From positions 2,356,001 through 2,420,000 of the forward strand of contig JAINUG010000087.1 of NCBI GenBank assembly GCA_029706075.1: a stretch of DNA of 64,000 nt. The letters are read 5' to 3'. Shown here piece by piece: positions 1 through 12,178 of this stretch (position 1 is the stretch's first letter; each line of letters starts with the position of its first letter). The notes beneath the pieces are model-generated. The model saw nothing but the letters and a program-made list of their open reading frames with translations, made no database searches and was not told the DNA's origin. This DNA is from Aldrovandia affinis (lineage: Eukaryota > Chordata > Actinopteri > Notacanthiformes > Halosauridae). The translations under genes and the position numbers were made by a program.

Positions 1-2079
1 AATTGGGTGAAATTGTATTAATTTATTACATTGTTATACATTTTTGCATTATTACAGGTCCAAAAATGTATATCAATACATGGCAAATTAAGCAATGGTC
101 TAAGAAAATCATAATAAAAATATATATACACTGGTTAAAGAATACTTGTTAGAAATTGTTTTATGTTATTGGTAATACACTACCTCATTAGCCAGTTAGT
201 ATTTAATCTTTCAAAACATATAATGAGGTAATGACCATGTCATAGCATATGAGGTAAGTTATAACACTAATGGCTAGCAACAAATGATTTAACTACTACA
301 CTACAAACTATCTGGAAAGTAGTTCACTAAATTTGAATTTCCCAGACGGTCTCCCATAACAGGTAAGACCCTGTAAAATTCAGGCTCAAAATTTTAGTAT
401 TAAAAATTTGCTAGAAATAGACATTTGGTATCCTTTTACCACCCTTGAGAAATACCAAGCTAGTACACAAAATACCTCCCATTCCCACAGAAGTCAGGAA
501 ATACATTTTTATAGTTACATTTGCACTCTGTTCTCAGGAATGAGAAATAATTGTAACAAACATCCCGAATGACAATCACTGCTGCACATAGCCCCATAGC
601 AGCATTGTCACTTGAATGATCTAATATTCAATTCAATTTGATTTGTATAGCACCAAATATAGTGTTTTGGTTGAGTTATTTTATGCCGTGAATGACAGTC
701 TTTAGGACACAATCATTCAGGAGTATCTGGTCCCGGAAAACCCTGCCCTCACCCCACGCTGGCTCGTAGCGAGGACGTTTAAGTCCACGCGGCTCTGGTG
801 TGGTTTCACACTGATAATTGGATGATATGGGGCAACAGCTAGAGGTGACATTTCATCAGTGACAGGAAGGCACACGGCAGTGCCAAAGGCTGTGGAGGAA
901 GATTGATAGAGGAGCATATGAACAACATCTTGTTCCGGTAATGCTGCGAATGCCAATGTGTTTTTTTTTAAAAGCTTGGACTCATTGTGTGCTTGTTTAC
1001 ATCCATATGAAGTCATCCCTTGTTTTGGCAACCTTCTTCCAGGTTTTATAAGTGGACACACATCATATCTAACTGCATGCCATGGTCAGGTCCCCCTCAG
1101 CGACACCCATTACAGACCAGTGAAAATGATCACGAACAACGACACCACCGTGTGAGCACTTGAACCTGTGGTACAATTAATATTTAGGATAGTTTTCACA
1201 GATGCCAGTATTCAACCTCAGTCATGCTAACTGGCTTATTACCTGCATTGTACCTATTTTCAACAAAAATGTGTTGTAATATGTAATATCTACACAATTT
1301 TAAAATTCTCATCAGCTTCAAAACACTTCAATTTCTATAATTCCTACAATAATTATTTGATCACAGAACTATAGACAGCGTGTTTATATTCAGTGCTAAT
1401 AAACACAACTTCAAATGTAAGTCTAGTATTGTAAGAAAAGTAAATGAGCAGAGGCATAAGAAACCGGAAAGTTTGAAGGATGCTGACAAGAGACTTGTGA
1501 AAAACATAATATCTAGGGAAAGTGTCACATTGAATGAATCATGCATTAATCAATCACCCCTCATAAGAACAAGCTCTTTGATGAGTGTTGTAATGGTTAT
1601 GCCCAACCAAAACATTCCCTGGGATTCATTTTTAAATCCTTATTAAAATCCACAGAGTACTAAAAATTTCTGTTAGGCTTTAAATATTGAAATATGATCA
1701 ATGCTAATTGTCAGGTTCAAGGTCAGTGTACCTTTTAAGGGTTGCATGCAATGTATCTATCATAATTTGTACAATCATTATAAATTCAGGATGTGTGCAT
1801 AAATCTGACAAACTATTGTCATGCTCGTGAATGTACAGTACGCTCCAAAAAAATTGGGTACTTATACAGCATTTTACATTTATTTTAGAATGGATTTATT
1901 CTTATGACAAGAAAGCAACGATCAAACCAATGCATGATTTGATTGTACTGTCCCCTCTCAAAGGTAATAATAGCCACAAAGTGTCTGAACCCAAAAGCCT
2001 ATTGCCATATATGCTTAGATGGAAGGTCAGCAGTACATTATCGGGAAGGATCGTTTTTTGTTTCCACTTCTTGAGAACA
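1..2079. other. AT-rich intergenic DNA, no gene seen
   Basis: No reading frame here resembles a known protein, and the short open frames have ordinary AT-rich non-coding composition. The segment at about 625-660 has the wording of a very common fish interspersed-repeat fragment (a 'caattcaatttgatttgtatag' type tract), too short to classify. A slightly more GC-rich patch at 715-950 has no recognisable content. Confidence 0.6.
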
Positions 2080-2810
2080 AAGCAACCTGTCGTCCAAAGA
2101 GCCCTCCAGGCTATTTATAGGAGAAAGCAGCATGAGTGGCAGATTTCTCTTAATCAGCATGCGGCAAGAGGTAATTTAAAGACGATTCGCCTCTGACAAG
2201 AATTAAATTGTGTTTTGATTTTCTCATTAGCCTAATCTCAAGTGTGCCTCGTTATTGTGTAATTTTCCCAGTCTGACACAACGTCTTGTTTCGGAAGCTG
2301 ACAGCCGTATGCCGCAGTTTGCGGGGAGGTGGGGGGTGGGGGCAGGCCAGGAGAGGGCTGTGGGGAGTTGCCAAGGACGTAGGGAGGGTGCTGATTGGCT
2401 AGCCCCCCACCCCCCTCCAGCTCTGTCAGCTGATGTGAGGATGGCCAACACAGACTGACACTTCGGAGGCTTGGCTGGTTGACGGCACGAACAAATCTCT
2501 CAATGTCAATACGCTTTTGAGTCTTCGTCATTTTAACAGCCGGCGAAATGAGCTTCTCGGCGGTCTCAGTGACACAACGCTCGGTGAAAGGCATTCTGGG
2601 ATGGAAGCATGGCTCTCCTTCCCTTCTCCCAACAATGAAGACACCTGAGGTGGATTCTCTGCAGTTTGTGTGTTGTTTATCTAAAGTGGATTGTTTTTTG
2701 TCTGGTGTGTTTGGATTGATTTCAGTGTGAGGTGCGAGCAATTTTATATATTCAAAAACAACATGTACTGGCTGTTGGGTGTGGAGACAGAGAATAATGG
2801 AGGTCATTAA
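2080..2810. promoter_or_regulatory. Candidate non-coding regulatory block with a MEF2-type site
   Basis: This stretch stands out from its AT-rich surroundings. It is unique, contains no transposon signature, and is more GC- and CpG-rich between 2280 and 2640. The 10-mer at 2111-2120 (CTATTTATAG) fits the MEF2 consensus YTA(W)4TAR exactly. Overlapping open frames exist on both strands, but none resembles a known protein and their codon use follows base composition. Calling it regulatory is inference from composition and one motif; conservation has not been tested. It could instead be an unrecognised old repeat. Confidence 0.25.
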
Positions 2811-4599
2811 GGTGTGATTAAGCTGTGTTTCTACTGGACCTCTTGTCTTGGTTGGTTGCTGTTGCCTGACAGTACAGGGCCGGCGGTCTCTTAAGTGGAA
2901 GGTAATGCCACTGGAGCCCTTAAGGCTTAAGAATGATCTTGTTTCTTATTTATTCTAAATGAACAGGCAGGTACTGATCTTTTTATCTTTATTAGAAGCA
3001 TTCACTTTCACTGCAGTTCACAGCCACAGTTCCGGTTGAAACTATTTTATGAGAATATGTTAAAAAAACAGACACATAGTAAATGTCTTACTCTTTCCAC
3101 TGTATTGAACAAAACGTAACATTCACAGCCCTCCCCTTTGATGCACACAATATGATTCCATATTGCTCCTTCCTCCAAACTCCCAGCACCAGATGGTTTC
3201 AGAAACCTCAGGCCTAACCATTAAGACTGCTTGCCAAATGAGATGTATCCACAGATATAGTACTGGTACAAATTCTAGAATTTGGCAGACATTCCCAAGC
3301 ATTCCCAAATGGATGCAAGCTGGGCAGTCATATTTAAAGAATGGAGCTGCTTTAGTTTAATTTCGGGTTCCATAAAATCTCTATGCATTCATCCACTCAG
3401 AATGCCACAACTTGACTTGTGAAATAGCCATACGATTGTTTATATTGTAATGTCTATCTACGGCTGTGTAAACATTGAAGCATATTATGCTAAAAGACAT
3501 TGGCTTTAGGAACACCCAACAGTGTATTTATTTGGTGAACGTCACTGGGGCACAGCTTGAACTTCTGCAATACATCAGTAGAGAGAAAGCAACGATGCTG
3601 AGCAGTATCCCCCGTCCCGCCCCCTCCCAGTATCACTTCACAAAACGATAGTAGCTTTTTACAGCTACGTAATAAATCACAATGGCCACAATGGTTCATT
3701 TTAAATGTATATTTGATACACTAATTGATGCTGTCCCTTGGATGTCATTCTTTTCACATTCTTCCACAATATTTTATGCAGCCCACTCAGATTTCTGACA
3801 GTGGCTGTAAATCACCGCTCTTAATACCCTGGATTCCTTCCCGTGGACTCTGTGTTTTCTCTGTGGTCTTTAGCCAACCAAATGTGAAGGCTGTGACCTA
3901 CCACCATGCCCCTCACACCTGCTGGCCTTAATCACACTGCCTTGTTAAGGTATTTCTCTTGCGCTGCAACACAGAGAATAAGCAGAGATGAGGAATTTGC
4001 TTTATAATCCACATCCTCGGGGAAGAAACAGACAGCGATCGTTGTATTTTACATTGACTGAGCTCAACTATGACACCCCGCGCGTTCCTTGCTCCACTTT
4101 GGGATGCATGTTGCTTTTATAGACACATTTTAGGCCTGTTCATTATGATGTAGGCATTTTGCTTTAAATAGTCATTTGAAGGAACTACGTATTTAGTATT
4201 CTAGGCTTTCATTTAAGCACTCTTCTTTTCAACTTGATGACTATTAACGGTAATTCTGGCTGTCCGTATCGATTTCGTTGTGGTTGTTCTTGTTCCTCCT
4301 GTGATATGTATGTAATGTATCATGGCATATTAGCTCTGTACGGTAAGTCACTCTGGAAAACACTATCTGGCATGTGAATACATAATAAAGCCATACATAC
4401 GCATAATGTTAAGTACAGAGGTTCTGTACAGAATACCCTGTATGCAGAACTCTTTTAGCCAGAGATCTTACATGTCTAATTATCATTTGCATGTGTTAAC
4501 ATTTAAACAGAAGAGAAAAATGTAACAGAAGAAGACATTTTATTTTGTATGTTTATCACACTATGCAGGATGGGCGATAGAATATGTTATGGGTTTGGT
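2811..4599. other. Intergenic DNA, nothing recognised
   Basis: Unique AT-rich sequence with no protein similarity that I recognise. A mixed-composition patch at 3120-3360 and another at 3590-3640 (a C-rich run) carry only short open frames with no family motif. Confidence 0.55.
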
Positions 4600-4789
4600 C
4601 CCACTTTACATTAAGTAACATTGGCCCTAATGCCTATGCAGTTACATTGTATTTACATAGGTACAGTTTACCTACTGTGTACTTACCCATTGTTACATAG
4701 CACTTGCAACGTTAAAACTTGTTTGTGGTTTAAGTAGTTAGCTATTTAAACCGCATACAGACCTTAACGTTGTAAGTGCTATGTAACAT
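4600..4789. repeat. Stem-loop repeat, likely a MITE fragment
   Basis: The bases at 4691-4715 and 4764-4788 are inverted copies of each other with about one mismatch, separated by a 48-bp AT-rich loop. The upstream wording (a 'cccactttacattaagtaac' start near 4609) is typical of small non-autonomous DNA transposons in fish. The right part may have been displaced by the Harbinger-like element that begins immediately afterwards. The superfamily cannot be decided from this copy. Confidence 0.45.
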
Positions 4790-5540
4790 TGACTACGTTT
4801 ACATGCACACCATATTCCGATTAAGGTCCATATTCGGGTTAAGGCAATATTCCGAATAAGGTGTTTACATGCGCCGCAGAATGTTGAGCTACGGGAATAT
4901 TCCCGTTTACATGTTAATCGGCATATTCCGAATAAACCAGCGATGTAGTGCCGCGCAAGGGCTTTCTGGGTACTCAGCTGAATAAATAGGCGCGTTATTT
5001 TCCTGCAGTAATTCCCATTTACACAAAAGGCTTGAAAATGCTTGCTTTTGCGTTATATTGTGTTGTCTTCTTAGCACTTCTACATCATAATGTAACAAGA
5101 ACACTCGTTCTCATTCACATCCTCAACCATGGCAGACGAGAACGCGAGGAAATGGCAAATGGAGCTATGGTACTTGCTAATATGCCATTTATGCCAATCA
5201 GAACCCCCCCGGAGACTATGGACTGGTGGTACAGAGTAGTGATGGTAGAGTTTACGGATGCAGAGTGGAGAGAAAATGTCCGCATGTCGAGAATGAACAT
5301 GCGCAGACGTAAATTAATATTCCGTTAAGGGGCATATTCCGACTAACATGTTTACATGACCCAATAATCGGGTTAATACAGGCATATGCCAGGGGTCTTA
5401 TTCGGGTTTTTAGTAATCCGAATATGATCTTAATCGGGTTATGGCAATCGGGTTAAGGCGTTTACATGACTCATACGTAATCGGAATATTGTCATTATTC
5501 CGATTAATACAGGAATATGGTGTGCATGTAAACGTAGTCA
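4790..5540 (+). mobile_element. Harbinger-like DNA transposon, internally deleted
   Basis: The ends form a perfect 29-bp terminal inverted repeat (4790-4818 against 5512-5540, starting TGACTACGTTTACATGCAC). Subterminal motifs such as GTTTACATG, ATTCCGATTAA and CGGGTTA recur in both orientations inside each end. The 751-bp body contains a short transposase remnant resembling the N-terminal part of HARBI1-like nucleases, so it is a shortened copy rather than an intact element. I could not identify a clean target-site duplication: the three bases on each side do not match, so the exact termini may be a few bases off. It abuts the stem-loop repeat ending at 4789, which suggests nested insertion. 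Confidence 0.7.
5129..5328 (+). pseudogene. Harbinger transposase N-terminal remnant
   Basis: An ATG at 5129 opens a frame beginning MADENARKW. Across a run of C residues at about 5206-5213 the similarity moves to another frame, which reads through a WWYRVV-MVEFTDAEWREN-RMSR type segment. That segment is the start of the conserved region of HARBI1-like DDE nucleases, where a tryptophan-rich stretch is followed by 'EF-D-EW---FRMSR'. The catalytic DDE residues are absent, so the product could not transpose DNA. The apparent frameshift at the C-run suggests decay. It sits centrally between the two inverted repeats of its element. Assignment rests on motif recognition, not on a search. Confidence 0.5.
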
Positions 5541-5869
5541 GTGTTCCACATAAACTGCAGTTTGGATATGACTTTTCTAGTAATGTCTTCCATGGCACTG
5601 ACAGATAGGGAGAATGTGTCAGCATGTTTTATTTATTTTGAGAAACACTTTGTCAATCATTCTTTAAAAAAAACACCTGCAAAGCAAGTTAATTCTACAT
5701 CACATTTTAAACACCAGACACGGAAACTCAAAATGGATGCTTATGCCTCTCGAACAAAATAACATCACTTAACTAAATCCCTCTATCAAGTGCAATAACC
5801 TCAAATACAAATAACTGAATTCCTAAAAAAATTTAAAAGTTAATAAAAAATAAAAATTCCTTTTAGCAA
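5541..5869. other. Intergenic DNA between transposon relics
   Basis: AT-rich unique sequence with A-runs (5664-5672 and 5825-5855). No gene or repeat recognised. Confidence 0.5.
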
Positions 5870-6350
5870 CACTGGCAGAAATAGGCATATCTAGCAACGC
5901 CCACAAATGGTTCTCACCTTACCTTTCCGACCATTCTTACCAGATGATCTGGTGTGGATCTGTTTCAAAGTCCCACAGGCTTACCACAGGAGTCCCCCAG
6001 GGATCCATCCTAGGTCCTGTTTTCCTTGTATTCAAAATCTCTTGGCTCAATAATATCCTCACATGACTTCTCCTGTCACTGCTATGCTGATGATACTCAG
6101 CTTTTCCTCTCCGTTCCACCCACTGATGAGCATGTTGCCTCATGCATCAAAGCTAGCCTCAATGACATATCAAGTTGGATGATCAGTCGTCATCTCAAAT
6201 GCAATCTCTAAAAAACCAAGCTGTTCTACCTACCATTTAAGTGCTCCCCCCTCAGGGACCTCTCCATTACCCTTGATAACAGGACAGTTTCCATATCCCA
6301 GACTGCCAAGGATCTGGGTGTAGTCGTAGTGCAGTTATGACTAAATGTAA
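5870..6350 (+). mobile_element. L2-like LINE, reverse transcriptase relic
   Basis: Conceptual reading across frames gives the palm region of a non-LTR reverse transcriptase. There is a stretch ending in TTGVPQGSILGP at about 5980-6017, then the catalytic YADDTQLF motif at about 6091-6114, followed by a region matching the '...DISSWM--RHLK-N' segment typical of fish L2/Maui-type LINEs. At 6290-6345 the reading 'TAKDLGVVV' corresponds to the downstream thumb region. Frames change between these blocks and a stop follows the KCNL segment, so the copy is dead and 5'-truncated. It carries no endonuclease domain. Family placement within the L2/CR1 group is from motif memory. Confidence 0.8.
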
Positions 6351-6599
6351 ATGTAACTGAGCTGATAAAGGTTTGTACCAAAAATTGGTGGGGGAGAGAT
6401 GTACTATTTACAATTCATCCATTTCTGAAAATCTGACATTCTTGTGAATCAGTTACACACATGCGTACAATCAAGCTAAGTATTCAGAATGAGTTAAGAT
6501 TTCTGAAAAATATGTTTACATGATGAATAAAATATTTTTATCAAGCTAAATATTAACACAATATCCAACTTTTCCTATTACAAACATCTGCCTTTGGAA
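6351..6599. other. Intergenic AT-rich DNA
   Basis: Short AT-rich spacer. It may include the decayed left part of the following Tc1 copy, but I see no clear terminal inverted repeat. Confidence 0.4.
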
Positions 6600-6965
6600 T
6601 ATTGGCTTATTTCTGAAACAGTATTTTGAATAACAACGCCTCAAAAATTATCACAGAACTGAATTTACACCTTAATGACCCAGTTTCAACAAAAACTATA
6701 CGTTGTGAGCTTAAGAAACTTGATATTTATGGCTGCCATTCAAAACCACCTGTAACCAAGACCAATGTGCAACAAAGCATAGCCTGGTGTAATGAGCACA
6801 AAACCTGGACTTTTTCACAGTGGATAATACTAATATGGCTTGATAAGTCATCCTTTTGGTTTTTTTCTACATCTGGATGGGTTTGTGTTTGGAGAAAGTC
6901 AAAATAAGCCTTCAACCCACATACGTGAGAAGAAAACTTTTGCCACTGTAAATAGTGATTGTACA
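6600..6965 (+). mobile_element. Tc1/mariner transposase relic
   Basis: The open frame at 6626-6907 (about 93 codons) reads like the middle of a Tc1-family DD34E transposase. A 'NLHLNDPVSTKTIR-ELKKL-I' segment is the end of the second helix-turn-helix. It is followed by 'WC-EHKTWT--QW---IW-DKSSF', which is the region of the second catalytic aspartate, here with K where the family usually has E in the 'DES' motif. A 'TSGWVCVWR' stretch follows. The frame ends at 6907 and the last catalytic residue is not found. The copy lacks its N-terminus and C-terminus and cannot be active. Terminal inverted repeats were not located. Confidence 0.8.
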
Positions 6966-8984
6966 TGTATTGATGGATACCAGTCCTATCTTAAAAATAT
7001 AATACCCTAGTAGACAATGTAAAACAACGCATCAACCATCTTTGTATCGAAAATCATTATAGTCATATAGTCAGCATTACTGTTACGATGTTACATAGGC
7101 TGTTTGGTTTTTTTTGGTTCAGGAATAACATCTAGTACACAACCTTTTCATGCACTCACTTCAGAGCTGTGCTCATCGAGGATAAATAAGTCTTGCTCAT
7201 GTTTACAAGGCAAACCCTGAAGTGGTTATTTTTTATGTGAAATGTAAGTGTAGGCCTGCATTACAAAATGCAGTTGAAAACATGTTAAGAAACATTTGTC
7301 AGGAAAGGATGAGCTTCATATCAGCATGTTTCATGCATTGTTGCAAATAATTTGACAGTTTAATTTTAATAGAGGGAACTTTCTTTGGAGTGCACATATT
7401 ATCTTGCAATTATTCAGCATTATTTAAAGAAAAAGAAACATGAAATAGTAGAATAATGTGCTACAATACTAAGTACAGTCCACCATTCATAGTAAATTAT
7501 ACCATTATATACCATTATGATGCAGTATGTTGGTATAGAATGAGAGACTTCAGGATTATTTTCATCAATGGAGTTCCAACAGTTGCTTAATTAAGTCCCC
7601 CCCAGTCTCGCAAATATGGGAGAAGTTCACTATTGGTCATGAAAGGCGGTCAACGTGATGGAACAGGAGTTATTTTAAACTGTCGTTACAAGCAAAAACA
7701 GGTCAGCCAGGAGACGTTTGTTAACAATTCTTCAATATCAATTCTGACTGAGAGATATAGCCTTCAATGAAGGAATTATTTAGAAATGTGTCAATTTCAT
7801 TTTTGAAAACAGTAGTACATAGTAGTAGTCATTCAATTTAACATAACCAGTTTTATTTGAAATGCCTTGAAATGGTGTCAGGTGTCTGTATATACCAGAT
7901 ATATATCCTTGCTCTTCTGGCAACCACAATGTTTCAATTAGAATTCCACCTTGTTGCACTTTGTTTCTGGTCCAAGTTTAAACATTCACTCCAGTTATGT
8001 GTGTTATTAATTTGGTAAAATAACTCAAGAGGTTAAGAGTGACATTATCAAACAACTAAATGCTCTGTACCTCTGTGATACTGTGGTGATGCTGGCAGAG
8101 CTTTCACAAACTTTAGAAAACAATCTATTTTTAGTAAACCTGTAACATAATATAATTCAACTACTGGCTGCACAGTGAACACACTGCTGTTCATGGTGAC
8201 AAAGCAATGTAACAAAAAAATGTCACATTACAGAATGCAGACAATGGAGTGACGTCACAACGCAGACACTACGCTTGCTCACGTCAGTGACCTTGGTTCC
8301 CACAGACTTCGAGTCAAGCGGCCAGGCTGGCAGCACGCTCTCTGGTGACATGGACCTGTCTTTTACTCATTCTCATCCTGGTGCGGTGGCCCTTTCCTGT
8401 CTCCGAGGCAGAGTCAACTTTGACCCTCGTAATCTCCCTGAGTTCCTGCCCGCACCGCTTGTCAGGAACCCCGGAGACGGGTCCAGCTGGTGGCTAGCGT
8501 CTCAGGTCCCATTTATCACAGGGGATATTTATTGGTTTGTTTAGCTGTTGTTGAGGACAGGAAAGGACACTGTCCAGAGGTAGACGTGCTCTCCCCCGCC
8601 CCCAGCCACATGCCTGAGCCCCTCACTTCGAGACACAGGGGAGTGTTTCTGACATTGAGGTCGCAGACAGAGAGCGTTTATGTCCTCTGACAATAAAGTG
8701 GCGTGGGTGTCACCACCTTGACATGTTCCGATATTGAACACCCTTGGTATCAGAGCCAACCCCGCATTACTTTGGTGTAAGTCATACATAAAAATATACC
8801 TCTCCGTCTACCTCACAGTCTAATCACATATTCAGTATATTATGTGTTATAATGAATTAATAACAATTTTAAAAGAATTTAATAAGAAAAGTATGTCCAA
8901 ATTACAAAATACGAATGCATAGTTTGGGGCAAAAAATGGTCACTAGTTCTTTCTGACCAGGTTCTGAGTGATCCAAACAAACAG
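6966..8984. other. Intergenic DNA, nothing recognised
   Basis: Mostly AT-rich unique DNA. A GC-richer patch at 8265-8680 has short open frames on both strands without any family motif. The region at 7365-7400 has wording sometimes seen at Tc1 ends, but no matching partner was found. Confidence 0.5.
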
Positions 8985-9234
8985 AAAGATGTGTGTGTGT
9001 GAGCAGTTGTGTGTGTGTGAGTGGTTGTGTAGATATGCATGTATGTGTGTGTGTGTGAGTGGTTGTATGTAGATGTGTGTGTGTGTGAGTGGTTGTGTGT
9101 TTGTGTGAGTGGTTCTGTAGATTTTTTTTTCTCTGTGTGTGTGTGTGAGAATGGTAGTGTAGATGTGTGTGTGTGAGAGGTTGTGTAGATGTGTTTGTGT
9201 GTGAGTGTGTGTGTGTTTGTGATTGGTTGTGTAG

Positions 9235-9268
<34 letters not shown>

Positions 9269-9366
9269 AGTTGTGTAGATGTGTGTGTGTGTGTGGTTGT
9301 GTATGTGTGTATGTGAGTGGTTGTGTAGATGTGTGTGTGTGTATGTGAGTGGTTGTGTAGATGTGT

Positions 9367-9406
<40 letters not shown>

Positions 9407-9497
9407 AGAGAGTGGTTGTTTAAATGTGTGTGTGTGTTTGAGTGGTTGTGCAGATGTGTTTGTGGTTGGTTCTGTAGATGTGTATGTGTGTGAGTGG

Positions 9498-9553
<56 letters not shown>

Positions 9554-9567
9554 GAGTGGTTGTGATC
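8985..9567. repeat. TG-rich microsatellite/minisatellite array
   Basis: About 580 bp of tandem TG-rich DNA. Runs of (TG)n alternate with a recurring spacer of the form 'gagtggttgtgtagatg', giving a degenerate higher-order unit of roughly 20-45 bp. Purer (TG)n tracts lie at about 9239-9265, 9368-9401 and 9509-9549. The long reverse-strand open frame across it (8902-9624, His/Thr-rich) is an artefact of the repeat and not a gene. Confidence 0.95.
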
Positions 9568-10390
9568 ATAAAGGGGGAGGGGCTGGGAGCCTTTAAACAC
9601 CCACACCTTCAGAGTACCCAACAACCTTGTGACCGGACAGACAGAGCCGCCATTTATTCTGCCTTAATCGGTGTGGAGAGGGAAAAAAAAACGTGCGGCT
9701 AACGGGATTTGACTCTTACCCACACGTGCATTAGGCGAGCGCTGATCTGTAACCGGGCTCCGCTGGGGTACACTGGCGCGTCTCTTTTGCGCTGTGATCT
9801 ATTGCCGCCCCGGCTCCAGTGATCTATCGCACGGAACTGGCAGTAACGGATGAGAATGATCCGCTGGAAAAATTCTCTCATTTGTCTCTGTCGTGGCTAG
9901 TGAGCCGGAGGAGACGCTAATGCGGGGAGACGGCACGGGGAGGGGATATAATTATGTCTCTGAGCTCCTCTGAGCTGCTTGCAGTGCACGGAGGCATATT
10001 AGTTATAATAGCGCGAGGCCTCGCCGTCTCTCCTTCCCCTCTCCGTGCTCCCCTCTCTCCTTCACTCCGTCTCACTTTAATAACCTTGCCGACTTTTCCT
10101 TGCACTATCCCTGCGATGCCTTCCCCCTAAACTTATTTCATACATTATCACTCACACAAAGGAAAGTGGTGGAGCACATTACTAAGTGCAGGAATTCGCC
10201 AAAGCCCGCGACAAAAGGCTGCACATTTGGCCGCTGTTCGAGCGGTGCCAGTGCATTGTGTGCAAATTTCAGCCGCGGTACTTGCGTGGCAGGGGCTCTG
10301 CTTTTGAATCTCGCGCACCCTTCCAGTTTGACCAGGCCAGAGCATGACAGGTGTTTCAGCTACAATGAACTGTCTCTTCTCTAGGTGGTA
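9568..10390. promoter_or_regulatory. CpG-bearing unique block, candidate regulatory DNA
   Basis: This is one of the most CpG-rich unique stretches in the window, especially 9640-10060, and it follows the TG array directly. It contains no transposon signature. Short palindromic or homeodomain-core bits such as TATAATTATG (9947-9956) and TATTAGTTATAATAG (9998-10012) sit in otherwise GC-rich DNA. Open frames of 60-108 codons on both strands show no family motif. It may be an unmethylated island or enhancer, or the 5' end of a non-coding transcript. These are inferences from composition only. Confidence 0.3.
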
Positions 10391-11284
10391 AGGCCTGTCG
10401 TGTGTGTGTGTATGCATAGGCATGAATGTTGCATGTAAAGATATTACTGTCACAGCAGGCCAGGCGATCAGCATATCAGCTTAACTCAGTCTGAGCCTTA
10501 GCGGTTGGACCCACTGAATATATCCGACTGGGTCTTGACACTTTTTCATACAATTGTCTGAACCAGCTGACCAGACACACACATCTTACCATCTGAGAGT
10601 TCATCTGTCTCAGTCTAAAATCTGCAAGCCTGATGAACAAGTGTTTGTATTATTTTAGTTTTTTGGATTAGAACAGTTCTTAATTAGGATCGTTTATGTT
10701 CCCTTCTGCATTGCTTGGTATCACAATCTCCCGCATCCTATTTTTCAGTAAGTATCGTGCTTTGCCAGTTGAATAATAGCTGTGAGAATGGCCATTGTGG
10801 TGAGTGCAGGGCTGTAGAGTCCATAGTGAAGCGGGGACAGTGCCAGCCTGCAGCAGCACTGTGTCGTTGAGCACCGTGTATCCACAGGCCATGTCCAGGG
10901 ATACCTAGATAAATTGTTCTTCACCTGGTTAGATACCAGCTACACAATGGAGAAATGCGCGTGGCATACGGACAGACGAGTGCCAACACCCACGCTACAT
11001 AAAGCACCCTGTATTCTTCATCCCCTGGGCTCCAGAGATTAACTAGGAGATCTCAAGTTCAAATTCCTTATGACAAGCGGCTGCTATTTTCAATAAAGGG
11101 TCATTGTTTAGCACTGGGGATTGGGGCAGGGGAGGGGGTGTGTGTGTCCCCCATAGTCACATACTTTTCACTTTCCGGTCTCCCCCGTTCAACTGGTTGA
11201 GCTTCCAGCTCCCGTTAAGGAACCGTGATGTCAGTTAACTATACGTTTGGCCATTCTTCAAGGTTGTGTCAGGAGAGGATGTAG

Positions 11285-11366
11285 CTGGTGGTTAGTACCA
11301 GCGGTGAGGATTAAATGGTGGTATTTAGTACCAGCGGTGAGGGTTAAATGGTGGTGTTTAGTACCA
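11285..11366. repeat. Short direct repeat, about 2.3 copies of 33 bp
   Basis: The phrase 'tagtaccagcggtgagg' followed by 'ttaaatggtggt' occurs at about 11294 and again about 33 bp later, with a third partial copy. This is a local tandem duplication with one or two substitutions between copies. Confidence 0.8.
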
Positions 11367-12139
11367 TTGTGCATTCTGTTCAAGCCTGAATATTGTTTAA
11401 GCACTCGATCCTGGACCTGATGGGTCCCTGGAGTGACACGCTGCTGTAGGGACTTTCAGGCAAGCACAAATATGTACAAATAATCATAGATAATAATGTG
11501 ATGTAATGTTAGGCCATAGTGTAGGGAGCTGGACCTGTGACCAGAGGATTGTGGGTTTGTCTCTCACCGTGGTTCCACTCGTGGCCAAATTATGAAACTC
11601 AAATTACTTCAGAGAAATAATAAGAATGATTAAGAGCTTTGCAACTTGCCCTGGATTTCAACATGTCCTTAAAAGTGCATCAAAAAACCTCTGTACCATA
11701 ATTTATGACATAAATAATATCATTATTTATTTCAGAACCATGCATGCAAACAGCATATTCAGTTTATCCGATGCACAATCTGAATCTGGTGCCAGAGGTT
11801 GAATTATTTGCCCTACACCAGATCTGGAATATCCACTGGAGTCTAAAGCCTGTATTTCTATAGACTCTCCAAGGTTTAAGAGTTGGTATTGAGTATTCTG
11901 TGGTAAATGCTGTGGTTGAAATGGTACACAGCAACATTTTGGCATGCATTTTTTTCTTTGCCTAAATGATTTTCGTTCTGGCAAATGGGCCTCAGTGAGA
12001 GGATACTGCCAGACAGCTGCTGTGTGCCTCTGCGGAACAGGAACGGGACCAGACAGCTTGTCGCCAACAGGAAACGGGCTCGGTGCTCCGCCAGCACAGT
12101 GCCCTCAGCACCGCCACACGCAGGAAGTAGACTTGAAGC

Positions 12140-12178
12140 ATGATGCCGGCAGGGGGATTCATGCCGGCAGGGGGATTT
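12140..12178. repeat. Tandem duplication of a 19-bp unit
   Basis: The phrase 'atgccggcagggggatt' occurs twice in direct succession with a 'c' or 'tc' spacer. It lies in GC-rich unique sequence. Confidence 0.8.

Noticed and set aside
8902-9624. 240-codon reverse-strand frame rich in His and Thr
   Set aside because: It is translated TG microsatellite; the repeat explains it fully.
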